This document shows positions 1 through 6,233 of a stretch of DNA of 15,416 bases, piece after piece. The DNA comes from Candidatus Saccharibacteria bacterium UBA4387. GTDB lineage: Bacteria; Patescibacteriota; Saccharimonadia; Saccharimonadales; Saccharimonadaceae. Positions within the stretch are counted from its first letter, which is position 1. Each line of letters begins with the position of its first letter. The notes beneath the pieces are model-generated. The model was given only the letters and a program-made list of their open reading frames with translations, did not search any database and was not told where the DNA came from. Location of the stretch: the NCBI GenBank assembly GCA_002391075.1, contig DGRN01000009.1, positions 15,994 to 31,409 on the forward strand, in the 5' to 3' direction. The position numbers and the translations under genes were made by a program.

Positions 1-682
1 GCTCCGTGGCGCCGAAGGAACCAAGGTCACTTTGACTGTGATGCGCGACAATCAGGAGCTAAACTTTGAGTTAACTCGCGAGAAGATCAACAACGAAAGT
101 GTCTATGCCGAGATGCGCGACAAAACCGGCATCATTACGATTACTCGCTTCGATTCAGACACTGGCGCACTCGCACGCGACTATGCAAACCGGCTACTTA
201 GTGCCGGCGCCGAGAAAATGATTATTGATCTTCGTGGCAATGGCGGTGGCTATGTCAGCGCAGCGCAGGATGTCGCATCACTCTGGATCGACGGCCGCAC
301 CATCGTCACGCAAAAGTCTGCAAACGGCAAGTATAACGAAGACACCAAGGCTTATAGCGGCGGCAACATTCTGAGCGGCGTCAAAACTGTCGTCCTGACG
401 AACGGCACTACTGCATCTGCCTCGGAAATTTTGGCTGGCGCACTCAAGGATTACGGCCTCGCCACGCTCATCGGTGAAAAAACCTATGGCAAAGGTTCAG
501 TCCAGTCGCTCGAAGATCTCTCTAACGGCGAAATGCTACGCGTCACAATCGCCAAATGGTACACGCCGAACGGCAAAAACATCAGCGGCGAAGGCATAGA
601 GCCGGACATTGTCGTAGAGCGCAGCTTCGAGCAAATCAATAAAGAAATCGACCCACAAATGGAAGCCGCACTCAACTATTAA
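1..682 (+). CDS. S41 family C-terminal processing peptidase (CtpA/Prc type), 5' partial
   Basis: This is the end of a serine protease whose reading frame is open from base 2, so the true start lies upstream of the window. The first visible residues (LRGAEGTKVTLTVMR) match the last strands of the PDZ domain that precedes the S41 catalytic core. The catalytic Ser-Lys dyad is clear: Ser in TTASASEI (codon 416-418), Asp 11 residues later (449-451) and Lys in GKGSVQ exactly 25 residues after the Ser (491-493), the same spacing as Ser430/Asp441/Lys455 of E. coli Prc. The substrate-binding DLRGNGGGY segment is at about 227-259. Family members are exported or membrane-anchored proteases that trim extracytoplasmic proteins from their C-termini. 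The N-terminal signal or anchor cannot be seen here. The gene ends in a strong terminator, so it is not co-transcribed with the next gene. Confidence 0.93.
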   Translation, partial: LRGAEGTKVTLTVMRDNQELNFELTREKINNESVYAEMRDKTGIITITRFDSDTGALARDYANRLLSAGAEKMIIDLRGNGGGYVSAAQDVASLWIDGRTIVTQKSANGKYNEDTKAYSGGNILSGVKTVVLTNGTTASASEILAGALKDYGLATLIGEKTYGKGSVQSLEDLSNGEMLRVTIAKWYTPNGKNISGEGIEPDIVVERSFEQINKEIDPQMEAALNY

Positions 683-684
683 AC

Positions 685-712
685 AAAAACTCCCCACTAA
701 CGGGGAGTTTTT
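685..712 (+). terminator. Intrinsic terminator after S41 protease
   Basis: An 11-bp perfect stem (685-695 with 702-712) has a CTCCCC/GGGGAG core, a six-base loop and a T run forming the distal arm. It starts three bases after the protease stop codon. Confidence 0.88.
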
Positions 713-721
713 AGACGGTTG

Positions 722-730
722 TGTTATACT
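722..730 (+). promoter_or_regulatory. Extended -10 promoter for the KwaB-like gene
   Basis: TGTTATACT is an extended -10 element (TGn followed by TATACT, 725-730). No convincing -35 is visible because that position lies in the preceding terminator. Predicted transcription start is near 737, leaving a leader of about 20 bases with a ribosome binding site. Confidence 0.6.
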
Positions 731-758
731 AATAGCAAGTTTTAGAAAAAGGAGGTAT

Positions 759-1895
759 ATGGAGGAAGCACCAAACGAAGCAGTGCTCCAGGAGACGGCT
801 GAGCCGACCGAGGAAGTTGTTGAAGAAAATGCAGTAGAGCAAGAAATAGAGCAAGAAAGTGCGCCAGAATCATCCGATTCGTCGTCGAGCGCCGATCCTT
901 TTGCGGCAGCACCAGCGCCGAGCGGCAATCCGAATTTTGACGTTTTCCAATGGGCGAATAACGTCGACGAGGTCAAAAATAACGTCTCGGTCGAATTATT
1001 CCTATTTAATAAAAATTACACGCCATACAAGGTGCGCTATTCCGACGGCTTGATGCAGAATATTAAATCGCTCTTCATGCTAGAAGCGGTCGAGTATATT
1101 ATCAAGGAGGCCGACAAGGGGCTTGAATGTCGCGACTACGAACTTAGCGACGGCGAAGACAAAGTTATTTATCGCATTGACCTCGAAAAAGTTGGCCGTG
1201 CGGAGACTCTGATTCATCTTATTGAGCACGAATACCGCGATATTGCCTTCTTCACGGACAATGAATATGAGTTCAAGCGCATCAAGGGTATTATCGCGCG
1301 CTTTACTTATCCGGGTGAAGACGGCCAGAAATCTTTCTATATCGCCAAAGGCCTAGCCGCAAGCGCTGCGCTAAAAGGTAAACTCAGTTGGGAGCTGAAC
1401 GGTGAGAGTTTCGAGCCGCTCACTGCCGATGTTGCTATTAAGGTTCCTGAGGGCAATGAAACCGCGATTATCGACGGCAATATTGTCATCTATAACCAGT
1501 CGAAGTTCGAGAAATTGTTCCAATACGATTACAAATCGCAAGTAATTTCCGAACAAAAAGCCAAGGAAATCGAAGACGCCTACAGTCTCAGCTTCCCAGA
1601 GGGCCTGACGCTCAATGCATTGCTTGAAGACAAGAAACCGCTCGTCAAAAAGCTCCAAAATATCGAAATTGGTGAGATGAAACAGGACGAGTTGTTAGAT
1701 TATGCTGACGAAATGCAGCTAGAGCTTATGACGGACGACCAGGGCAAAATCATCATCATGGACGATAAGGATCTCGGCATGTTTGTAAACTTGCTCAACG
1801 AAGACTACTTTGTGTCTCCAGTCAATGGCAAACGCTATGAAATCAAGAGTAAGAAATTGCTCGACGAGCCAGAAGGCGAACCGCCACGCGGCTAA
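759..1895 (+). CDS. DUF4868 / KwaB-like protein with acidic disordered N-terminus
   Basis: 378 residues. Residues 1-58 are acidic and Ser/Pro/Ala-rich (many Glu, then SSDSSSS and APAPS), so probably disordered. The rest looks folded and soluble, with no signal peptide or membrane helix. I assign it to the DUF4868 family, which includes KwaB of the Kiwa anti-phage system, from two recalled hallmarks: a central DGNIVIYNQSKFEKLF segment (239-254), and a C-terminal LLNEDYFVSP...RYEIKSK segment (345-365). In Kiwa, KwaB acts with the membrane protein KwaA. No KwaA-like gene is adjacent, so defence is an inference and another DNA-related role is possible. The start follows GGAGGT (751-756) with an unusually short gap of only 2-3 bases. 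The gene is its own transcription unit, with a promoter at 722-730 and a terminator at 1914-1936. Confidence 0.6.
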   Translation: MEEAPNEAVLQETAEPTEEVVEENAVEQEIEQESAPESSDSSSSADPFAAAPAPSGNPNFDVFQWANNVDEVKNNVSVELFLFNKNYTPYKVRYSDGLMQNIKSLFMLEAVEYIIKEADKGLECRDYELSDGEDKVIYRIDLEKVGRAETLIHLIEHEYRDIAFFTDNEYEFKRIKGIIARFTYPGEDGQKSFYIAKGLAASAALKGKLSWELNGESFEPLTADVAIKVPEGNETAIIDGNIVIYNQSKFEKLFQYDYKSQVISEQKAKEIEDAYSLSFPEGLTLNALLEDKKPLVKKLQNIEIGEMKQDELLDYADEMQLELMTDDQGKIIIMDDKDLGMFVNLLNEDYFVSPVNGKRYEIKSKKLLDEPEGEPPRG

Positions 1896-1913
1896 AACAT
1901 AGCAAGAAAAAAG

Positions 1914-1936
1914 CGCCCCGCGAAGGGGCGTTTTTT
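1914..1936. terminator. Bidirectional terminator between convergent genes
   Basis: CGCCCC (1914-1919) pairs with GGGGCG (1925-1930) around a GCGAA loop, followed by six T (1931-1936). On the left it is preceded by a run of A (1907-1912), so it also reads as a terminator for the leftward gene ending at 1984. Confidence 0.85.
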
Positions 1937-1983
1937 GTCAAAGTTGTTTTTGGTGGAAATGAAGGCGTTTTTTGCGGATACAC

Positions 1984-2679
1984 TTATTCGCGCGGCAAAG
2001 TCTCGAACGGAGCGACGGGTATCAGTTTGAAAATCTCGCTAAAATTCATTTGCGAGAGTTCCCGGAGCGTCGTCTCACGTGTGTTAAGGCAAGTGCGCAA
2101 CAAGAAGTAGCCCAGTTTGTATCCAGGCGGACGGAATCGTTCGTCGGCCTGCCCGGAAATCGTGAATACGGCATCGTGAATCTGCTTCGGACTTCTCGAG
2201 AGAGTGTATGAGCAAATCGTTTGATAAATAAACTCAGCCTCTTCGCCGGAAATCATCAGACCTGAGCGCCTCATGTTGTATAGTATCGGATCGGTCTGGC
2301 CCAAGAAATTAATCTCGTGATGACACGCGATTCCTTCTTCGCAAATCTTCTGAAAAAGCGTATCGGGCTGCTCGACGAGCGCGTGCTTGGCATGAAATAG
2401 CTCGTGGACTATGACTGAAGCCAGATAAATCACAAGTTCATCATCCTTAATGCTTCTAATCGTCGTGCTTGGTAGATTGATCGAAATGCGTGACGGGCCG
2501 AAACACAATCCGTGTCCAGCAGTCTCGTCGTAGATTTTAAAGCTTATTTCGACATCGTGTTGAATCGGCAAATTATCCGGCAGGTAGCCGTAGACCAGAC
2601 GCATGGCGTCCTTGACGAGTGCTCTATGGCGTTCGGTTAGTTCGTTGAGGTCGCTCAGTTTAATTAAGGAAGTATGCAT
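1984..2679 (-). CDS. Putative HExxH zinc metalloprotease (DUF2268-like)
   Basis: 231 residues. The helix ASVIVHELFHAKH carries a HExxH zinc site (His92, Glu93, His96), followed about 20 residues later by CEEGIA (113-118). Glu114 or Glu115 is a candidate third ligand, as in gluzincin-type proteases. A later PGYKLGYFLL stretch (185-194) resembles the GYxxG region of DUF2268 proteins. No signal peptide or membrane helix is evident, so it is probably cytoplasmic. The substrate is unknown. The start is supported by AAAGGAG, reading leftward, about eight bases before the ATG. It is expressed from a near-consensus promoter (2737-2765) that lies back to back with the tatD promoter. DUF2268 membership is from motif memory; the metal site itself is seen directly. 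Confidence 0.75.
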   Translation of the reverse strand: MHTSLIKLSDLNELTERHRALVKDAMRLVYGYLPDNLPIQHDVEISFKIYDETAGHGLCFGPSRISINLPSTTIRSIKDDELVIYLASVIVHELFHAKHALVEQPDTLFQKICEEGIACHHEINFLGQTDPILYNMRRSGLMISGEEAEFIYQTICSYTLSRSPKQIHDAVFTISGQADERFRPPGYKLGYFLLRTCLNTRETTLRELSQMNFSEIFKLIPVAPFETLPRE

Positions 2680-2736
2680 CGTGCGTTCTCCTTTCTATGG
2701 AACAACTTTGAAATGTGCGAGCCGAAGCTCTCGTAT

Positions 2737-2765
2737 TTTATATCATCGAAACCACAAAAAGTCAA
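2737..2765 (-). promoter_or_regulatory. Sigma70-type promoter for the zinc-protease gene
   Basis: Reading leftward: TTGACT (2760-2765), exactly 17 bases, then TATAAA (2737-2742), also preceded by the TG of an extended -10. Predicted start is near 2730, giving a leader of about 50 bases that includes the Shine-Dalgarno. Confidence 0.8.
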
Positions 2766-2776
2766 TGTCGCGAGCG

Positions 2777-2785
2777 TGGTATACT
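2777..2785 (+). promoter_or_regulatory. Extended -10 promoter giving leaderless tatD mRNA
   Basis: TGGTATACT ends only six bases before the tatD ATG (2792), so the expected transcription start is at or next to the A of ATG. No -35 match is visible, and the divergent promoter's -35 (2760-2765) occupies part of that space. There is no Shine-Dalgarno. Confidence 0.7.
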
Positions 2786-2791
2786 ATTTGC

Positions 2792-3538
2792 ATGTTGATC
2801 GACTCTCATTGTCACCTTATAGATTCACAATATCAAAATACCGTCGACGAAATTATCGCGCATGCGAAGTCGCGCGGCGTTGAAAAATATATTACAATCG
2901 GCACATCTCCGGCCAGTTCGGCCGATGCGTGTGCTTGCGCCGAAAAATATCCTGACGTTTTTTGGACTTACGGCTATCATCCGAACGAATATGACGGCGA
3001 TAAGATGCAACTCGAAAAAGATCTAGCCGCCGCCAAGCCGCTTTTTGTCAGTAAAAAACTCGTCGGTATCGGCGAAATCGGCCTCGATTACCATTTTCCT
3101 CCCTTCGATAAGACCGCCCAAATCTACCTATTAGAACATATGTTACAAATTGCGCAAGACCAAAAACTGCCCGTCAGCTTCCATGTTCGGGACGCTTTTG
3201 ACGATTTTTGGCCGATTTTTGACAATTTTCACCTCCCGAAATCCGTCCTCCATTCCGTCTCGGATTCGGAACAAAATCTGGCCGAAGGCCTGCGCCGTGA
3301 TCTCTTTTTTGGCGTCAATGGCCTCAGCACCTTCGCCAAAATCCCGCACGCTCCCCTCGACCGCATCCTGCTTGAAACCGACGCCCCCTACTTGACACCA
3401 AAGCCATTTCGTGGTACAATAAATATGCCCGGCTATATTAAGGAGATAGCCGAATGGGCATCAGAATATTACAAAACCAGCTTAGACCAGGTGGCCGAAA
3501 TCACCACCGCAAACGTCGAGCATATTTTCAAAGTTTAA
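2792..3538 (+). CDS. tatD: TatD family metal-dependent hydrolase (DNase-like)
   Basis: 248 residues, close to the usual size of about 255-265. The metal-binding residues of the TIM-barrel amidohydrolase fold are present: His6 and His8 (DSHCH), Glu95 (GEIGLDY), His131 (FHVRDA), His154 (LHSVSDS) and Asp197 (ETDAPYL). TatD proteins are cytoplasmic 3'-5' exonuclease-like enzymes linked to DNA repair and degradation. The ATG at 2792 is chosen because MLIDSHCH is the normal N-terminus; the frame is open further upstream but overlaps the divergent gene. One oddity is that the stretch between STF (179-181) and PLDR (188-191) is about ten residues shorter than I expect, so the helix before the final barrel strand is trimmed. 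The gene heads a unit with two small hypothetical genes and contains an internal promoter (3392-3420). Confidence 0.93.
   Translation: MLIDSHCHLIDSQYQNTVDEIIAHAKSRGVEKYITIGTSPASSADACACAEKYPDVFWTYGYHPNEYDGDKMQLEKDLAAAKPLFVSKKLVGIGEIGLDYHFPPFDKTAQIYLLEHMLQIAQDQKLPVSFHVRDAFDDFWPIFDNFHLPKSVLHSVSDSEQNLAEGLRRDLFFGVNGLSTFAKIPHAPLDRILLETDAPYLTPKPFRGTINMPGYIKEIAEWASEYYKTSLDQVAEITTANVEHIFKV
3392..3420 (+). promoter_or_regulatory. Consensus promoter inside the 3' end of tatD
   Basis: TTGACA (3392-3397), 17 bases, then TACAAT (3415-3420) preceded by TGG (extended -10). It is positioned to drive the 3553 and 3828 genes independently of the leaderless tatD message. Predicted start is near 3427. Confidence 0.65.
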
Positions 3539-3552
3539 GAAAGGGAAAGCTT

Positions 3553-3861
3553 ATGGACGAAGTAGATAATTCCATGTTTCATATTCCGACCTCTAGCTTA
3601 GTTTCGAAAGTTTCCGCCGATTACACCAAATCGACGCCAGCTCCGAACGCTACTGTCGCGCCATCAAATACCAAAACGATTGAAAACGCGGCTGTTTCGC
3701 CGGCATCGATTGATCTGTCGCCGAAAAAACCGCAATCCGCTAATATTCAAACCACGATGCAATCTGAAAAACTTGATTACGCCATGATTTACGAAGAATT
3801 AAATTCCGCTTCCGAGGAGGTGATAGAATGCCGCACAAATCGCTTAAGCAGCGTGTTCTAG
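3553..3861 (+). CDS. Small Ser/Thr/Ala/Pro-rich hypothetical protein
   Basis: 102 residues if started at 3553, where GAAAGGGA (3539-3546) gives moderate ribosome binding 14 bases after the tatD stop. Residues 10-75 are rich in Ser, Thr, Ala, Pro, Asn and Lys and look disordered. The C-terminal third (LDYAMIYEELNSASEEV) looks helical. There is no signal peptide or membrane helix and I recognise no family. An alternative start at 3454 has AGGAG (3441-3445) eight bases upstream and would add a basic 33-residue extension overlapping tatD by 85 bases. I prefer 3553 because the extension reads like a frame shadow of conserved tatD sequence. The 3' end overlaps the next gene by 34 bases, suggesting translational coupling and a joint function. 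Confidence 0.65.
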   Translation: MDEVDNSMFHIPTSSLVSKVSADYTKSTPAPNATVAPSNTKTIENAAVSPASIDLSPKKPQSANIQTTMQSEKLDYAMIYEELNSASEEVIECRTNRLSSVF

Positions 3862-4223
3862 GCCTTTTTGCGAAAAACGACGTCAAAATCGCTCAGAGCG
3901 ACGCCAAAAACCCGGTCAAGCGCTCGCAGGAATACAAGAACGCTGAGCGCGTCCTGATTAACGCCGAGTCCGAATATGGCCGCACGATCTTTGGCGAAAT
4001 TCAGCCTGGCCATTCGCGCGAATTTTTCTGCCTCGAGAAGAACATTTGGATTTGGTACGAGGATGGCCGCATGATCCGCTACGAAGTCCGCTCCGACGGC
4101 GTCTACAAAAAGGTCGACTCCGGCCTCTATCACAAAATCGATGGCGCCGAGCTGCTCAATTTCCGCAACGCCGTCAAGGTCTACACGAAACTTGTCAAAG
4201 AAAAAATCTACACGAAAAAATAA
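3828..4223 (+). CDS. Conserved-looking hypothetical protein of CPR type
   Basis: 131 residues. The start at 3828 is supported by a near-perfect GAGGAGGTGAT (3814-3824) located inside the upstream gene. The N-terminus (1-35) is basic. The compact C-terminal part contains REFFCLEKNIWIWYEDGR (65-82), RYEVRSDGVYKK (84-95) and a closing helix. This resembles an uncharacterised small protein family I recall from Patescibacteria genomes (a 'REFFCLD...WIWHE...RYEVR' pattern), but I cannot name a function. No membrane helix or signal peptide is visible, so it is probably cytoplasmic. It ends directly in the terminator stem at 4223-4252, closing the tatD unit. Confidence 0.8.
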   Translation: MPHKSLKQRVLGLFAKNDVKIAQSDAKNPVKRSQEYKNAERVLINAESEYGRTIFGEIQPGHSREFFCLEKNIWIWYEDGRMIRYEVRSDGVYKKVDSGLYHKIDGAELLNFRNAVKVYTKLVKEKIYTKK

Positions 4224-4252
4224 GCGCGACCGTCAAAATGGCCGCGCTTTTT
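4223..4252 (+). terminator. Intrinsic terminator closing the tatD unit
   Basis: AGCGCG (4223-4228) pairs with CGCGCT (4243-4248). One mismatch and two further G-C pairs extend the stem, which is followed by TTTTT (4248-4252). It overlaps the last base of the stop codon of the 3828 gene. Confidence 0.8.
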
Positions 4253-4297
4253 GTGCGCAAAAATGCCTCCAGAGCAGACGAAAAGCAGCAAATGTTG

Positions 4298-4303
4298 TAA
4301 AAT
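4298..4303 (+). promoter_or_regulatory. -10 box giving near-leaderless iscS mRNA
   Basis: TAAAAT lies nine bases before the iscS ATG at 4313, so the expected leader is about 0-4 bases. No Shine-Dalgarno and no clear -35 are visible. Confidence 0.5.
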
Positions 4304-4312
4304 AGAATAAAT

Positions 4313-5476
4313 ATGATATACCTCGACCACGCTGCGGCGACCCCGCTCTCAGAAAAAGCCATGAAGGCCATGCTACCGTATTTTGCGGAGAAGTTTTTTA
4401 ATCCGTCGGCGGCCTATTTGCCAGCCGTTGAGCTGCGTCGCGAGTATGAAGATGCCAAAGATCGCATTGCGCACGTGATTGGCGCGAAGGGCGCGGATTT
4501 GGTGATGACTTCCGGCGCAACCGAATCGATTAACTTGGCTTTTTCGACAGTCGCAGCAGGTGCCGAAGTTTTAATATCGGCGGTAGAACATCAGGCGGTT
4601 GTCGAAAATGCAAAGCGCTCTGGCAACTTCCAAACTATCGCCGTTGATCAGCACGGCCGCGTATTGCTCGAAGATTTTGCGCGCAAACTTTCGCCTCAAA
4701 CTCAGTTCGTGTCGGTCTGTTTGGCTTGCTCGGAACTCGGCACAGTGCAGCCGATTGCCGATATCGCGCGCCTGATTGCCGCCGAGCGCGAGCGCCGAGC
4801 TTTTGCCGGCGAGCGTACGCCGCTATACTTTCACTGCGACGCCTCTCAGGGCCTCGGTCTGCTAGAGGCGAAAGTGAATCGCCTTGGCGTAGATTTGCTA
4901 ACTTTGAATGCGGCGAAAATCTACGGACCGAAGGGAATTGGCGCGCTTTATGTCGGGCGAAGCGTGCGCCTAACGCCGCTAACGGTCGGTGGTGGCCAGG
5001 AAATGGGCCTGCGTAGCGGCACCGAAAATGTGGCCGCCACGATGGCCTTTGCGACCGCGATAGAGGAAGCCGAAAAACATATTTCGTTCGAGCGGAAGCG
5101 CCTCTCGCAATTAAAAATGCGACTTATGAAATCGCTGGCCGACTTGCCGAACATTAAATTCCTGGGATCGCCCAAGACGCAGCTTGCTAACTTTGTCTCG
5201 CTATGTTTGCCTGGCCTCGATGCCGAGCGTCTAATTTTTGCACTTGAAGATCGCGGTGTCTATCTTTCGACTGGCGCGGCCTGTGCAGCTAGCAAAGGTA
5301 TAAAATCGCCGACTTTGCGTGCAATCGGATTGACCGATGACGAAATCGCCGGCTCGCTACGCATCACGATGGGTAAACTTAACGACGAGCAAAATATCGA
5401 AGAAGCGGCGCGCCATATTCGCGAAGTCGTGACGTCCGAGTGGGCTCGCATCATGAAAGGACGAAATGAACAATAA
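4313..5476 (+). CDS. iscS: Cysteine desulfurase (IscS/NifS family)
   Basis: 387 residues, near the family's usual 390-405. This PLP enzyme takes sulfur from cysteine and holds it as a persulfide. Visible landmarks: N-terminal YLDHAAATP; TSGATESIN (66-74); His93 in VEHQAV; the PLP-contacting DASQ (Asp176, Gln179); Schiff-base Lys202 in AKIYGPKG; GGGQE...RSGTEN (226-239); and the persulfide Cys324 in STGAACAASKG. Two positions are unusual. The residue before Lys202 is Ala rather than the typical His, and the usual NNE(I/L)G reads CSELG (139-143), losing the Asn pair near the cofactor. The gene heads a tight unit with mnmA, whose product uses IscS-derived sulfur, so tRNA thiolation is its likely main role here. 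No IscU or SufU scaffold gene is in the window. The start has no Shine-Dalgarno. Confidence 0.93.
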   Translation: MIYLDHAAATPLSEKAMKAMLPYFAEKFFNPSAAYLPAVELRREYEDAKDRIAHVIGAKGADLVMTSGATESINLAFSTVAAGAEVLISAVEHQAVVENAKRSGNFQTIAVDQHGRVLLEDFARKLSPQTQFVSVCLACSELGTVQPIADIARLIAAERERRAFAGERTPLYFHCDASQGLGLLEAKVNRLGVDLLTLNAAKIYGPKGIGALYVGRSVRLTPLTVGGGQEMGLRSGTENVAATMAFATAIEEAEKHISFERKRLSQLKMRLMKSLADLPNIKFLGSPKTQLANFVSLCLPGLDAERLIFALEDRGVYLSTGAACAASKGIKSPTLRAIGLTDDEIAGSLRITMGKLNDEQNIEEAARHIREVVTSEWARIMKGRNEQ

Positions 5477-6233
5477 AACAACTACAAAACAAACAGCCGG
5501 GCTTAACGCCAGTGTAAAAGACCAGATTTTGTGTCTGGTCGAGGGTTTCCTAAGAACTATGCTTTTGACGGCCATCTTCATTTTGAGCAACCTGCTTGCA
5601 AACTCCGCCTTCGGCGCGAACAAAATTAACGAAGCCTGCCAATTCAACGACGAATCTCTGCCGGTTCTAACGACGACCAGCCTCGTGGCCGGCCTCATTA
5701 TCGCCGTTGCGCTCCGTGTGTTCACTCACGGCAAAAGCCAAAAGAAAATCGCGTTCATTTTCGACATCGTGCCGTTCATTTTCGCTCTATTGATGACGGG
5801 CTGGCTAGTTTTTAGCGTAGAGCCGATTCGTAACGCGCTCGTGGGTATTACGGACACACTAACTAGCGAAGGGCTTGCTGCGCGCTGTGGCCACAAAATC
5901 TATCCGAGCTGGATATGGCTGGCTGTTTGTGTCTGCGCGGCGCTCGGTTTTGCGCTCAGAAAACCAGGTAAAAAGCAGATCGCCTTCTTCCTGATCGGTG
6001 TAGTGGCGGCTAGCGTCATCACGATTCTCGCCTCGGGCACTATCGAGCACCTTGCGTTCGGCCAGTACAACTGTATGCATGATGTCCCGTGTCTTTGGGC
6101 GCTCGCTGGGATTAATAACTACAAAATCTATCGTGCAGCCGCCTGCATCTGTGGCGCAAGCAGTATCGTTTTGCTAATCGTGCTCGTTTCGCCATTCATT
6201 CGACACATTGTCGAGAAAGGACGAAAACGATGA
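5466..6233 (+). CDS. Six-helix membrane protein with Cys-bearing outer loops, unknown function
   Basis: 255 residues with about six hydrophobic segments at residues 31-50, 69-85, 96-116, 149-164, 171-190 and 225-245. Basic residues sit at the N-terminus, in loops 2-3 (HGKSQKK) and 4-5 (RKPGKK), and at the C-terminus (EKGRKR). This places both ends in the cytoplasm by the positive-inside rule. The three opposite loops carry Cys58, Cys141, Cys203 and Cys209, which could form disulfides outside the membrane. I recognise no family. It overlaps the iscS end by 11 bases, with GAAAGGA (5455-5461) as ribosome binding site. Its stop overlaps the mnmA start as ATGA, so it is coupled to both sulfur-pathway genes. 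Whether it is functionally linked to thiolation or only shares the transcript is unknown. Confidence 0.85.
   Translation: MNNKTTTKQTAGLNASVKDQILCLVEGFLRTMLLTAIFILSNLLANSAFGANKINEACQFNDESLPVLTTTSLVAGLIIAVALRVFTHGKSQKKIAFIFDIVPFIFALLMTGWLVFSVEPIRNALVGITDTLTSEGLAARCGHKIYPSWIWLAVCVCAALGFALRKPGKKQIAFFLIGVVAASVITILASGTIEHLAFGQYNCMHDVPCLWALAGINNYKIYRAAACICGASSIVLLIVLVSPFIRHIVEKGRKR

Noticed and set aside
2603..2791. 63-residue N-terminal extension of tatD
   Set aside because: TatD normally begins with the DSHCH strand. The extension overlaps the divergent gene and both promoters, and shows no TatD-like sequence.
5466..6233. Six-helix protein considered as the KwaA partner of the KwaB-like gene
   Set aside because: It lies about 3.5 kb away in the iscS-mnmA unit, with six rather than about four helices, and nothing ties it to the 759 gene.
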